From NCBI RefSeq assembly GCF_025370755.1, contig NZ_JAMXFC010000023.1, positions 39,484 to 103,483 on the forward strand: a DNA stretch of 64,000 nucleotides, given 5' to 3'. The position numbers and the translations under genes are program-made. The DNA is from Laspinema sp. D2d (GTDB lineage: Bacteria > Cyanobacteriota > Cyanobacteriia > Cyanobacteriales > Laspinemataceae). The first letter of the stretch is position 1, and each line of letters starts with the position of its first letter. Shown here piece after piece: positions 46,370-56,096 of this stretch. The notes under the pieces are model-generated. The model was given only the letters and a program-made list of their open reading frames with translations. It had not been told where the DNA came from and made no database searches.

Positions 46370-48832
46370 ATGCTTGAAAGTACCGCTTTTTCTGTACAGT
46401 TAGCTATTGACCGCCATCCGTTAACCGTCACGCCAGATACTCCAGTAAGCGTGGCGATCGTGCTGATGAGCCAAGTCAAATCGAGCTGCGCGATCGTGGT
46501 AGAAGGCGATAAAATACTGGGTATATTTACGGAACGGGATGTGGTGAAATTGACGGCACAGAGTGGCGATATTGAAATCGACTCCTTCACCAAAGCGTTT
46601 AGTAAACAACCGATTTCTGCATTAATGACTCCTAGGCCGTTTATCTTACAGGAGGAGCACCTTCCCAATCTCGTTAACCTGCTGGATTTGTTACGCCAGA
46701 AACAGATTCGCCATTTGCCGATCGTGGATCCGGATGAAAAATTACTGGGAACAATTACTTACCAGAGCATTCGGGAAATTATCCAACCGGCAGATTGGAT
46801 GCGTTTGAGACGGGTGGTGGAAGTGATGAACCCCAAAGTCATTACGGCATCGCCCTCAGCATCGGTACTAGAATTAGCCACCTTAATGAGCATCCATCGA
46901 GTGAGTTGCGTGGCGATCGCCCAGAATCGCCCCAGCGATGACCCTATGAGGACCTCAGAACGGTCCGCAATGCCTATCCCAATAGGAATCGTCACCGAAC
47001 GAGATATCCTCCAACTCCAGGCATTAGAGCTCAATCTGAGAAAACTCACCGCTGCGGAAGTGATGAGTTCGCCCCTGTTGTTGGTGCAACCGACGGATTG
47101 CCTGTGGACTGCTCATCAATTAATGCGCGAGTATCGAGTCCGACGATTAGTCGTTGCTGATGAGGGGGATGCGATCCAGGGAATTATCACCCAAACCAGT
47201 TTACTGCAAGGATGTACACCGATTGAAATGGATGCAGCGATCGCCGCCTTGCAGGGATTAGTCGAAGAACGTACCACGGAACTCCAGCAAGCGAATGAAC
47301 AATTACGACGGGAAATTTTAGAACGCCAACATACAGAAGCCGCCCTGCGCCTGTCTCAAGCCCGTCTAGCAGGGATTTTGGATAGTGCCGACGATGCGAT
47401 TATCTCCATTGATGAAACTCAAAGGATTCAACTGTTTAACCAGGGGGCGGAAAAAATCTTTGGTTACACCGCCGCAGAAGTGATGGGACAACCCTTGGAT
47501 TTGCTGTTACCAGAAAATCTGCGTTTGCAGCATCACCAGTATATTGAACTGTTTTGCCATACCTTAGAAGTATCTCGGACAATGGGGACGCGATCGCAAG
47601 TGTTTGGACGCCGCAAAGATGGCAGTCAATTTCCCGCCGAAGCCTCCATTTCTAAATTAGAAGTCGGTTCAGAACGACTGTTTACCGTCATTTTACGCGA
47701 TATTACTAGCCGAGTTGAAGCTGAAGAAGCCCTGCAATTGCAACTCGAACGAGAACGAGTCATGTCTGCCATGCGCGATCGCATTCGTTCTTCTCTCAAT
47801 CTCCAAGAAATTCTCAACACGACCGTTGCCGAAGTTCGACAATTTTTAAATACCGATCGCGTGATTATTTATCGCTTTCACCCGGATTGGAGTGGTAAAG
47901 TCGTCGTCGAATCCTGTAGCACTGGCGTTAGAGAAATTCTTAACCTCACCATTCTTGACCCCTGCTTTCGAGAAAGTCAGGCTATACTTTATAAAAAAGG
48001 TCGTCTCAAAGCCACTGCTGATATTTATACTGAACCCATCAGTGCCTGTCATCGCAATTTATTAACCCAATTTCAAGTTAAAGCCAATTTAGTCGTCCCG
48101 ATTTTATTAAATGAAGATTTACAAGCTCATTCCGAAGAAGATTGGGTAGAAAATTCCTCCGGAGATCACAACCAACTGTGGGGATTGCTGATTGCTCATC
48201 ACTGCGAAGGTCCGCGACAGTGGCAGAATTGGGAAACCGAATTTCTTCGAGCATTAGCCACTCAGGTGGCGATCGCGATCCAACAATCCACCCTTTTTGA
48301 ACAATTGCAAGCTGCTAATCAAGAATTACATCGCCTTGCCTCTCTCGATGGCTTAACTCAAGTCGCAAACCGTCGTTGTTTTGATGAATTTCTAAATCAC
48401 GAGTGGCGACGAGAAGCAGAAAGTCCCCTCTCCCTCATTTTGTGCGATATTGACTACTTCAAACCCTATAACGATACCTATGGACATCAAGCCGGTGACG
48501 AATGTTTGCAACGGGTAGCGGCAGCCCTGCATCAATGTATCAACCCCAAAATTGAATTGATAGCCCGATATGGCGGAGAAGAATTTGCCGCCGTATTGCC
48601 GAATAAAGACTTAAAAAACGCCTTAGAACTTGCCGAACAAATTCGCACTCAAGTCGCGGCTTTACAGATTCCCCATGCCCAATCAAAAGTCAATCCTTAC
48701 ATCACCATGAGTCTAGGAGTAGCCACCCTAATTCCCACTGCGGAAACCACACCGGCTCAACTCATTGCCAACGCCGATGAAGCCCTATATGTCGCAAAAG
48801 CTGGAGGGCGCAATCGAGTCGTTTGTGCTTAA
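46370..48832 (+). CDS. CBS-PAS-cyanobacteriochrome GAF-GGDEF protein
   Basis: 820 residues. Two CBS pairs at about 10-135 and 150-280, a coiled coil near 290-325, a PAS domain at about 330-445 (FNQGAEKIFGYTAAEVMGQP), a GAF domain at about 475-640 and a GGDEF domain from about 655. In the GAF, Cys560-His561 in ACHRNLLTQFQVKANLVVPI and WGLLIAHHCEGPRQW match bilin-binding cyanobacteriochromes, so a covalent bilin is expected. The cyclase site is intact (RYGGEEF; LCDIDYFKPYNDTYGH), so it should make c-di-GMP. There is no RxxD inhibitory site five residues before GGEEF. CBS pairs would add nucleotide sensing. Confidence 0.88.
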   Translation: MLESTAFSVQLAIDRHPLTVTPDTPVSVAIVLMSQVKSSCAIVVEGDKILGIFTERDVVKLTAQSGDIEIDSFTKAFSKQPISALMTPRPFILQEEHLPNLVNLLDLLRQKQIRHLPIVDPDEKLLGTITYQSIREIIQPADWMRLRRVVEVMNPKVITASPSASVLELATLMSIHRVSCVAIAQNRPSDDPMRTSERSAMPIPIGIVTERDILQLQALELNLRKLTAAEVMSSPLLLVQPTDCLWTAHQLMREYRVRRLVVADEGDAIQGIITQTSLLQGCTPIEMDAAIAALQGLVEERTTELQQANEQLRREILERQHTEAALRLSQARLAGILDSADDAIISIDETQRIQLFNQGAEKIFGYTAAEVMGQPLDLLLPENLRLQHHQYIELFCHTLEVSRTMGTRSQVFGRRKDGSQFPAEASISKLEVGSERLFTVILRDITSRVEAEEALQLQLERERVMSAMRDRIRSSLNLQEILNTTVAEVRQFLNTDRVIIYRFHPDWSGKVVVESCSTGVREILNLTILDPCFRESQAILYKKGRLKATADIYTEPISACHRNLLTQFQVKANLVVPILLNEDLQAHSEEDWVENSSGDHNQLWGLLIAHHCEGPRQWQNWETEFLRALATQVAIAIQQSTLFEQLQAANQELHRLASLDGLTQVANRRCFDEFLNHEWRREAESPLSLILCDIDYFKPYNDTYGHQAGDECLQRVAAALHQCINPKIELIARYGGEEFAAVLPNKDLKNALELAEQIRTQVAALQIPHAQSKVNPYITMSLGVATLIPTAETTPAQLIANADEALYVAKAGGRNRVVCA

Positions 48833-48882
48833 TTCCGTCGCGGTTTGGGTCAAGGTTCTGGGTAGAGTGAGGCGATCGCCTC

Positions 48883-49221
48883 TCAAGGGTGCTGTGCTTC
48901 CTCAAAGCGGACCCCCCACTCGTGCATTGTATCTAAAATCGGTTTAAGAGTCATTCCAAATTCCGTTAAAGAATACTCCACTTTCGGCGGAACCTGCGCA
49001 TAAACCATCCGGTTAATAATTCCATCCCGTTCCAGTTCTCGCAGTTGCTGAGTCAGCATTTTTTGAGTAATTCCATCCAAAGCGCGATGCAATTCTCCAA
49101 ACCGTTTTACCCCCGAAAATAGCTCTTGCAAAATTAATACTTTCCATCGTCCCCCAATAATCGCTAAAGTGGTTTCTACCGGACACCCAACTTGTTTTTT
49201 GCTTTCCGCTTTTGCTTCCAT
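48883..49221 (-). CDS. HxlR-family transcriptional regulator
   Basis: 112 residues from the ATG at 49221; the frame opens further upstream (49308) but that extension lies in the promoter region and has no family match. Winged helix with the HxlR hallmark CPVETTLAIIGGRWKVLIL, then GITQKMLTQQLRELERDGII. The Cys near residue 13 is where several HxlR proteins sense quinones or aldehydes. It is divergent from the pirin gene, a classic regulator-target layout. Confidence 0.92.
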   Translation of the reverse strand: MEAKAESKKQVGCPVETTLAIIGGRWKVLILQELFSGVKRFGELHRALDGITQKMLTQQLRELERDGIINRMVYAQVPPKVEYSLTEFGMTLKPILDTMHEWGVRFEEAQHP

Positions 49222-49249
49222 TGTTACTTTTTGGGAACTAACCCACTTA

Positions 49250-49263
49250 AAAGTGCATACTTT
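49250..49263. promoter_or_regulatory. Candidate HxlR operator
   Basis: AAAGT-GCAT-ACTTT is a 14-bp inverted repeat (5-bp arms) in the space between the divergent hxlR and pirin genes. A further AAGT-rich patch (AAGTAAGTAATAAGTAAAG) follows at about 49288-49306. Position and symmetry fit autorepression and control of pirin. Confidence 0.5.
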
Positions 49264-49350
49264 ACAAATCGACTTTACCCATTCTAAAGTAAGTAATAAG
49301 TAAAGCATCTAAATTCCATAAAACCTGTCGCGATCGCATTGGAGGAACCC

Positions 49351-50049
49351 ATGTTAACCCTACGCAAAGCCGAAGAACGAGGACAAGGCAATTATGGCTG
49401 GCTCAAAACCCACTATAGCTTTTCCTTTGCCAACTATTACGACCCTCAGCACATGGGATTTCGTGCTCTGCGGGTCATTAACCAGGACTGGGTGAGTGGC
49501 GGGGGTGGCTTTCCCACCCATTCTCACCGCGACATGGAAATCGTCACCTATATCCTAGAAGGGGGATTAGAACATAAAGACAGCATGGGAAACACATCCG
49601 TGATTCTTCCCGGGGAAGTTCAACGCATGAGTGCGGGAACCGGAGTTGCACATAGTGAGTTTAATCATTCCCGGACCGAATCCGTGCATCTGCTGCAAAT
49701 TTGGATGTTACCGGGTCAACAAGGACTCCCCCCCTCCTATGAACAAAAACACTATTCTGAGGCGGAAAAACGCGGCCAATTGCGGTTAATCGGGTCGCCG
49801 GATGGTCGGGAGGGTTCCGTCACTATCCATCAGGATGTGAATCTGTATGCCACCATCCTCCATGAGGGCGATCGCGTGGTGTATGACATTCCCCCCAACC
49901 GTCATGCTTGGCTACAAGTCGCCCGGGGTACCCTGACCCTGAACGATCTGCCTTTAAAAACCGGGTATGGGGTCGCCTGTTCCGCGCCGGAAACCCTTAC
50001 CCTAGTTGGGTCGGATGAGGCTGAAGTGTTGTTGTTCGACCTCGCGTAA
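49351..50049 (+). CDS. Pirin-family bicupin protein
   Basis: 232 residues from the ATG at 49351 with GGAGGA eight bases upstream. The frame extends to a TTG at 49339, less likely. The N-terminal cupin has the metal ligands in [18 protein letters not shown] and HKDSMGNT, and the downstream block [20 protein letters not shown] supplies the fourth. Bacterial pirins act as quercetin 2,3-dioxygenases or redox-linked regulators; which applies is unknown. The terminator at 50079-50112 follows. Confidence 0.93.
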   Translation: MLTLRKAEERGQGNYGWLKTHYSFSFANYYDPQHMGFRALRVINQDWVSGGGGFPTHSHRDMEIVTYILEGGLEHKDSMGNTSVILPGEVQRMSAGTGVAHSEFNHSRTESVHLLQIWMLPGQQGLPPSYEQKHYSEAEKRGQLRLIGSPDGREGSVTIHQDVNLYATILHEGDRVVYDIPPNRHAWLQVARGTLTLNDLPLKTGYGVACSAPETLTLVGSDEAEVLLFDLA

Positions 50050-50078
50050 TACGGAATTGGGTTGGTAAATGGTTATAA

Positions 50079-50112
50079 AAACCCGCAGGCTTTATTCAGC
50101 CTGCGGGTTTTT
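50079..50112. terminator. Bidirectional terminator between pirin and RND genes
   Basis: AAACCCGCAGGCT (50079-50091) pairs perfectly with AGCCTGCGGGTTT (50098-50110), a 13-bp stem with a TTATTC loop, flanked by A5 on the left and T5 on the right. It can terminate pirin on + and the RND gene on -. Confidence 0.9.
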
Positions 50113-50139
50113 GCAAACCCTTGACAACTGGATTTCGTA

Positions 50140-53100
50140 TTACATCTCCGGTTCAGGCGATCGCCAGTCTACCCCAGAAGGAGAAGGCACAGGGTCCAAA
50201 TCTGGAGAGTCTTGGAACACCGTTTCCAGTTCATCCGGGCTTAACGGCGGACGTCTGCCCCCGAAAATATCATGAAGCAACGTATAAAAACAGGGAATAA
50301 TAAACAACGTTAGAAACGTCGCTAAAGATAACCCGGAGAACACTACAACCCCCAAAGGTTGTAAAAATTCCGACCCTTCCCCGACTCCTGCCGCTAGGGG
50401 CCACATTCCCAACACGGTGGTAATCGTTGTCATCAGAATTGGGCGCAGGCGTTGGGGTGCAGCTTTCAACATGGCTTGCCGTCGGTTAATCCCATCTTCT
50501 TTATAAATTTGGTTGGCAAATTCCACCATAATAATGGCATTATTCACCACAATTCCCACTAACAGAATTGCTCCCACTAATACCGTTGCGCCCACCGGAG
50601 TTTGAGTGACATAAAGTCCAGCAATTCCTCCTGCTAATGCTAAGGGAACGGTGAGCATAATCACCAACGGGTCAACGAGGGAATTGTACTGAACTGCCAT
50701 GACTACAAACACCAGAAAGGCGGCTAATCCTCCTAACAGTTTGAGCGAGTCTTGTAACTCTTGATTCGTTTTCGCCGAAGAAGAAGGAACCACACTCACT
50801 CCTGGGGGAAAATCAATGCCTGCCAGGACCTCAGCAATCTGGGCGTTGGCCGCCCCGAGGGTTGCACCTTCGGTCAAAGAACCGCCAATAATATACACCT
50901 GACGCTGATTAATTCGTTGGATTTCTCCGGGTGCTTCTCCCCGTTCTACCGTTGCCACATCCTGCAACCGAATAGACCGATTATTCCCCACTAACAGGGG
51001 TAATTGTTCTAACTGAGTGACCCGTTGAACCACATTATCCGGTAAAGTAACACGAATATCAACCAGGCGATCGCCCCGTTGAAGTTGAGTGGGAACTGCC
51101 CCTTGAATCGCCGTTTGAATCGCTGATCCAATGTCATTAACTGACAACCCATATTCAGCAGCCCGCACCCAATCTGGGCGAATTTGTAACTCAGTTTGTT
51201 GGGGGTCTGCATCAGGACGAAAACTGGCTAAAGTAACTTGTTCATCCAATGCGGCTAGGACTTCTTTTCCGACTTGTTCTAAGGTTTGAACATCGGAACC
51301 TTGTAAGGTAACATCCAACTCGGCGCGAACCGGGGAGTTAGTCAGAATAATCCCCCGGACACTTTCGGGACTCATTCTTAAGCGAGTATCCACCAGATTG
51401 AGCTTTTCAAATTCCCCATTAACTCGGGTAATAAAAGCCTCAATATCCGTACCCGGTTTCAAGGAAATGGTACTCGAACCCCGCAGAGGGTTGGGGGAGA
51501 CACTGGTACCAAAGAGAAACCCTCCAGCGGTGGTAAATACGTTCAAGGTTTCCGGTTGATTCAGTAAAATTTCGTCAACCTTTGCCATGATTTTGAGGTT
51601 TTGAGCCACCGTTGTATTCGGTGGAAACTGGGCAAATAAACGAGCTTGGCCGGTATTAATCTGGGGTAAAATTTCCTGGGGAAGCCCTCCGGCTAACCAA
51701 AAACTTCCTCCGCCTAACCCGATAATAGCTACAGCAATGACAATCAAGCGCAATCGTAAAACCCATTTTAAAATCCATTGATAAATCCGACTAAATCCAT
51801 TAAATCCCGCATTAAATAGCCGAATTAAAAAGAATTGACTTAATCCGCTGGTATAGCGAATAGCTAATAAGCGGGAGGTCAACATCGGAACCACGGTTAA
51901 GGCAATCAGTAAGGAGGAAGCAACGGCAAAACTAATGGTTAAAATCAGTTCGCTAAAGAGGAGAGAAAACAGCCCGCCAATCAGTAAAAAGGGTAAGACA
52001 GAAACCAGGTTAGTGGTGGTTGAGGCGAATAAGGCGGACTCAATAGACCGGCTGCTTGCTTCTGCTTGGGCGATCGCCTTGGAGGAGGTCAGCCGTTTCT
52101 TTTGCTGAGTTTGCCCCGGTGTCATCCCCACCCCTTCGGCGATCGTTTCTAACATCACGATCGCATTGTCTACCACAATCCCCACCCCCAGGGCCAATCC
52201 TCCTAAACTAAACACATTTAAGGAGAGTCCAAAAATTTGCATAACCGCAATGGAACTCAGGGTTGCCAAGGGAATGGATAAAACAATAATCACTGTTTGG
52301 CGAATCGACCCTAAAAACAGTAACACTGCAACCGCCGCGAGTCCCGCCCCAGTCAACCCAGAGACTGCAACATTAGAAATGGAATTTCTAATAAAAATTG
52401 ACTCATCTAAAGTCGTAGAAATTTCCATATCTGGGGGAATTACCCCGGATTGACGCAACTGTTCTAGTCGCTGTTTGACCCCCTCTACCGCCGTAATCGT
52501 ATTCGCATCGGGTTGTTTTTGAATGCTCACTTTCACAGCGGGTTCGCCATTCAAAGTCACCAACACCAACCGTTCGGCAGTACCATCAATAATGTCAGCA
52601 AAGTCTCGCAGATAGACTCGACCTTGATTGGGAATTTCAAACGACAAATTGGCAATCTCTTCAGCGGATTCAAATTGTCCCCGGGCGCGAGTCAGGGGTT
52701 CTTCACTTCCGCCGGATAACCGACCCCCCGCTACATCAATATTGCGATCGCGCAACTCATTCAAAACTTGAGTTAACCCCAGTCCATAGGATTGTAATCG
52801 CACCGGGTCAATGCGAACCTGAATCTCTTCCGTAATGCCCCCGGAAACATCCACCGATGCCACACCAGGGACAACCCCTAACTCTCGGGCTAACTCCTCA
52901 TCCGCAAACACCCGCAAATCCACATCTTTTAAGGAGGGAGACCGTAAGGCAAACTCATAAACCGGAGACTGAGACGGGTCCACCTTAAACAATCGCGGTG
53001 AGTCCACCGTATCCGGGAGACGTCCTTGGGCACGGTTAAAAGCAGCGGTTGCCTCATTCAAGGCGATATCCACATCGCCCCCAGGTTCAAAGAATAAATC

Positions 53101-53382
53101 GACACTGACCCGCCCTTCCCGGGTTTGGGAATAAACCTGAACCACTCCTTCTGTGGTAGTCAGGGCTTGTTCTAAGGGTTTCGTAATCTCTTCGATCGCC
53201 ACTTCAGGGGAAATTCCCGGCGCATCTAAGCGCAGTCCGATCCGAGGATAGGTAATCGCCGGAAGCAGATCCACTTGAATCGACGTGAGGAAGAACACCC
53301 CTAGGACGATCGCCGTAGTGGTGAGGGCTAAAGTGCCAATATGCTGACGAATTGCGGTTGCACTGATGCTGAATCCATTCAT
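50140..53382 (-). CDS. RND-family efflux transporter permease (AcrB/HAE1-like)
   Basis: 1080 residues from the ATG at 53382 (frame opens at 53418). Twelve spans in the 1+5+1+5 pattern with two large periplasmic loops. The signature FFLTSIQVDLLPAITYPRI, the porter-domain repeats and SIPLATLSSIAVMQIFG in span 4 are typical. In the proton-relay segment VDNAIVMLE, only the first Asp of the usual DD pair remains and the second is Asn. The adaptor gene lies upstream on the same strand. Substrate could be a drug, lipid or metal; no clear metal motif. Confidence 0.93.
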   Translation of the reverse strand: MNGFSISATAIRQHIGTLALTTTAIVLGVFFLTSIQVDLLPAITYPRIGLRLDAPGISPEVAIEEITKPLEQALTTTEGVVQVYSQTREGRVSVDLFFEPGGDVDIALNEATAAFNRAQGRLPDTVDSPRLFKVDPSQSPVYEFALRSPSLKDVDLRVFADEELARELGVVPGVASVDVSGGITEEIQVRIDPVRLQSYGLGLTQVLNELRDRNIDVAGGRLSGGSEEPLTRARGQFESAEEIANLSFEIPNQGRVYLRDFADIIDGTAERLVLVTLNGEPAVKVSIQKQPDANTITAVEGVKQRLEQLRQSGVIPPDMEISTTLDESIFIRNSISNVAVSGLTGAGLAAVAVLLFLGSIRQTVIIVLSIPLATLSSIAVMQIFGLSLNVFSLGGLALGVGIVVDNAIVMLETIAEGVGMTPGQTQQKKRLTSSKAIAQAEASSRSIESALFASTTTNLVSVLPFLLIGGLFSLLFSELILTISFAVASSLLIALTVVPMLTSRLLAIRYTSGLSQFFLIRLFNAGFNGFSRIYQWILKWVLRLRLIVIAVAIIGLGGGSFWLAGGLPQEILPQINTGQARLFAQFPPNTTVAQNLKIMAKVDEILLNQPETLNVFTTAGGFLFGTSVSPNPLRGSSTISLKPGTDIEAFITRVNGEFEKLNLVDTRLRMSPESVRGIILTNSPVRAELDVTLQGSDVQTLEQVGKEVLAALDEQVTLASFRPDADPQQTELQIRPDWVRAAEYGLSVNDIGSAIQTAIQGAVPTQLQRGDRLVDIRVTLPDNVVQRVTQLEQLPLLVGNNRSIRLQDVATVERGEAPGEIQRINQRQVYIIGGSLTEGATLGAANAQIAEVLAGIDFPPGVSVVPSSSAKTNQELQDSLKLLGGLAAFLVFVVMAVQYNSLVDPLVIMLTVPLALAGGIAGLYVTQTPVGATVLVGAILLVGIVVNNAIIMVEFANQIYKEDGINRRQAMLKAAPQRLRPILMTTITTVLGMWPLAAGVGEGSEFLQPLGVVVFSGLSLATFLTLFIIPCFYTLLHDIFGGRRPPLSPDELETVFQDSPDLDPVPSPSGVDWRSPEPEM

Positions 53383-53497
53383 ATTAATAAGTGATAATTG
53401 ATAAGTGACAATTGACAATTAGGATGAATTATGATGGCAGCTTTTTTCCCAGCGATCGCCTCAATTCCCCAGCATGGGGAGGAAACCCGCGCCTAAT

Positions 53498-54754
53498 TTA
53501 TGATTCTGACAAGGCACTCAAGCGCACCTCATCCCCACTGGACAGGGGGCGACTGCTGCGGGTCACATAGCGTTCCCCTGGGGACAGTCCCGAGAGAATT
53601 TCCACTTGATTATTCAGGCGTTCCCCAATTTGGACTATTCGCGCTTCCACGGTGGCGGTCCCCTCTGCCTCCTTAAGCACAAACACGGTATTTTCCTCTT
53701 CCCCTTGCAAGGCGTTTTCTGGAATCACCACTCGTTCTGTGGTTTGGGTATCAAAGGTGACCCGAACCAGCAACCCACTTCCAATCCGGCCATCGGGGTT
53801 AGGAATGGTCACTTCTACAGGAATTTGTCGCGTTTCCACATTAGAGACCGGAGAAATGCGGCTGACTCGCCCTTCAACCACTTCCCCCCCCAAGGCATCT
53901 AAAGTGACGGTAACGGCTTGTCCGACTCGAACCTGGGCTAAGGCGAGTTCAGCCACGGGAACGATCGCCTTGACCTGGCTAAAATCGCCAATTTTTAACA
54001 CATCCCCACCCGGTTGGACGAGATTTCCCGGTTCCGTCAGGCGATCGAGAACCACGCCGGTAATCGGGGACCGTAAAAAGGCATAAGACCGCCGTTCTCG
54101 GGCTTGGGCGACTACAGCCCGTTGGGCCTTGACAAGCTGTTCGGCACTACTCACCGATTCTTGTTCAATCAGAATCTGTTCTCGGGCCGATCGCACCGTT
54201 TGCGCTGCGACTTCAGCTTCGGTTTGGGCGAGTTCTCCCTGTTGACGAGAAACCGCCCCTTCAGCCGCTAAAGCGAGAAACCGTTCTGCATCTTTTTGAG
54301 CCTGTTGGAGTTCCACCAGGGCTTGATCGACCTGAATTTGGGCATTTCTGACCTCATTGCGGGCGCGGACCACATCGGATTCCCGGGCGGCTAATTCAGC
54401 TTCAGCTTCTCCGAGGGAGATTTCTAGGAGGGTGCCATCGAGTTGAGCAACAATTTCTCCTTGTTCAACGCGATCGCCTAGGTCTACCGTCATATCCAGT
54501 AAGCGTCCTTCGGTTTGGGCCCGGACAGAAACCTCTCGAAAAGGTTCGGTATTGCCGCTATAAACCACGGGTTCGCGTAAGCTGTCCGTCTGGGCGACTG
54601 CCACCTCGACACTGGGAGAACTCGGCCCCCTTTGTCGTTCTCTGGACCCACCTGGAGTCGCTGGTTGACCTTCCGCCTCTCGGTTAAAAAGGCTGGGACA
54701 CCCGACTAATCCCACCGCGATCGCCATACAGAAGAACAGCCGTCCGGTTCTCAT
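53498..54754 (-). CDS. RND periplasmic adaptor (membrane-fusion) lipoprotein
   Basis: 418 residues from the ATG at 54754 (the frame opens at 54853, but this start places a lipobox correctly). Signal peptide FFCMAIAVGLVGC with Cys19 as the lipid anchor. The biotinyl-lipoyl hairpin domain starts EVSVRAQTEGRLLDM, followed by a long alpha-hairpin coiled coil (about residues 90-215) and a barrel domain. It partners the permease 115 bp downstream. No TolC-type outer-membrane gene is nearby. Confidence 0.92.
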   Translation of the reverse strand: MRTGRLFFCMAIAVGLVGCPSLFNREAEGQPATPGGSRERQRGPSSPSVEVAVAQTDSLREPVVYSGNTEPFREVSVRAQTEGRLLDMTVDLGDRVEQGEIVAQLDGTLLEISLGEAEAELAARESDVVRARNEVRNAQIQVDQALVELQQAQKDAERFLALAAEGAVSRQQGELAQTEAEVAAQTVRSAREQILIEQESVSSAEQLVKAQRAVVAQARERRSYAFLRSPITGVVLDRLTEPGNLVQPGGDVLKIGDFSQVKAIVPVAELALAQVRVGQAVTVTLDALGGEVVEGRVSRISPVSNVETRQIPVEVTIPNPDGRIGSGLLVRVTFDTQTTERVVIPENALQGEEENTVFVLKEAEGTATVEARIVQIGERLNNQVEILSGLSPGERYVTRSSRPLSSGDEVRLSALSES

Positions 54755-55154
54755 GGAGATTCCCAGCGATCGGTTACCTGGGTTGTGCTGACTTGGACTA
54801 TCCCACTGCTGCGGGGACCCTTGACGAATGAATAGGGGAGATTGAGACCGCATAATGATCGGTTAGCAGACCGTAATTGTTTAAGCCGAAGTTAATTCCA
54901 ATATTTTAAGGATGCAGGAGAGGGATAAAAATGTGCTTTTTCGATAAAGGATGCCGGACTCCTTATCGTTTTGACGGGGTTGAATGCAAAACGGTTCAAT
55001 CTCCAAACCTTATCTGTTGCTACACTAGGGGTAGGACTCCAATTTAACAAGAATTCGGTATAGTCTGACCCAGGATGCAAATCGATGTCATCCGACCGAG
55101 GGCTTAGAATAAATCCATCTACCGTTGTTGTCGCACTTTTCTTAAAGAACCACT
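54755..55154. other. Spacer between divergent adaptor and DUF928 genes
   Basis: About 400 bp with no gene, hairpin or clear promoter seen. Upstream leaders of both genes are expected here. Confidence 0.4.
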
Positions 55155-55883
55155 ATGTTGCAGACACCGCTTTGCAGAATGATCAGGGTGACTTATTGGG
55201 TGTCGCTTTTAATCTTGGGGGCTTGTGAGTTGCCAACAAGAGCGATCGCCACCGAACTGAGTGGAAGGATTCTGCCTTCCCAGCTTACTCAAAGTCCCCC
55301 AATACAAGAAACTAATGCCTGTGACCCCGGGGCGAGGACAACGGATACCTCTTTCAGGCCATTACTGCCGCCGAATCAAAATCAAATTTCAACAGTCAAA
55401 GGATTTCCCTCTTTTTTCTTTTATCTCCCCAAAACTTCGCCGCAAAATGCTGAATTTGTCTTATTCAACGACAGCGATCAAGTATTTTATAAACTCCGAT
55501 TTGCCATCACTGGAAATCCTGGCCTAATTCGCCTGCAACTTCCCGGGTTTATTAACCTAGAACCCTTAGAAATTCAAAAAAATTATCGGTGGTCATTTTC
55601 AATTATTTGTAATCCCCTCTCTCCATCCCAAAATCTCACCTTAACCGGAACAGTTCAGCGTCTCCCACTCTCGGGGAATCTGGCAACTCAGTTACAAAAT
55701 ACCTCTCCCAATAGTCATCCCCAACTTTATGCTGAAGCGGGACTCTGGATGGATGCCTTCACCAGTTTAGCTGACCTGAGCCCCCTCCCCCTTGAGGAAC
55801 ACTCTAATCAAGAAGCATGGAAAACCCTCTTGCAACTAATGGGATTAGAACCGTTGGACGCCTTGGAATCGGGGGGGAGATAG
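55155..55883 (+). CDS. DUF928 domain lipoprotein-like protein
   Basis: 242 residues. The N-terminus [14 protein letters not shown] is a signal sequence with a lipobox ending at Cys24. The DUF928 core follows with [13 protein letters not shown] and [14 protein letters not shown], and ends near [10 protein letters not shown]. Members are cyanobacterial envelope proteins, often next to CHAT or filamentous-haemagglutinin genes; none here. The ATG at 55179 (MIRVTY) is an alternative start. The stop codon lies within a purine-rich low-complexity tract. Confidence 0.88.
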   Translation: MLQTPLCRMIRVTYWVSLLILGACELPTRAIATELSGRILPSQLTQSPPIQETNACDPGARTTDTSFRPLLPPNQNQISTVKGFPSFFFYLPKTSPQNAEFVLFNDSDQVFYKLRFAITGNPGLIRLQLPGFINLEPLEIQKNYRWSFSIICNPLSPSQNLTLTGTVQRLPLSGNLATQLQNTSPNSHPQLYAEAGLWMDAFTSLADLSPLPLEEHSNQEAWKTLLQLMGLEPLDALESGGR

Positions 55884-55971
55884 GGGAGATGGGGAGGATG
55901 GGGAGGATAGGGGAGATGGGGAGGATGGGGAGGATGGGGAGGATAGGGAGGATAGGGAGGATGTAGGAGAA
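55871..55971 (+). repeat. Purine-rich GGGGAGAT/GGAGGAT tract
   Basis: A run of about 100 bp of degenerate GGGGAGAT and GGGGAGGAT units begins inside the last three codons of the DUF928 gene. It has a reverse-complement partner at 55999-56096. The short spacer between is TAGGAGAAGAAACG-type sequence with a degenerate ACTGAAGT core. Confidence 0.9.
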
Positions 55972-55998
55972 GAAACGACTGAAGTCATGACTTTGAAC

Positions 55999-56096
55999 AT
56001 CTCCCCCATCTCCCCTATCTCCCCCATCTCCCCTATCTCCCCCATCTCCCCCATCTCCCCCATCTCCCCAATCCTCCCCAATCCCCTATCTCCCCC
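55999..56096 (-). repeat. Pyrimidine-rich ATCTCCCC tract (inverse partner)
   Basis: About 98 bp of ATCTCCCC units. On the minus strand this is the same purine tract as at 55871-55971, so the pair forms an imperfect inverted repeat with arms of about 100 bp. The end of the FtsZ reading frame (stop at 56086-56088) is inside it. Confidence 0.9.

Noticed and set aside
48896..49308. HxlR start at 49308, giving a longer protein
   Set aside because: The extra 29 residues are not HxlR-like and would put the operator and promoter inside the gene; 49221 is preferred.
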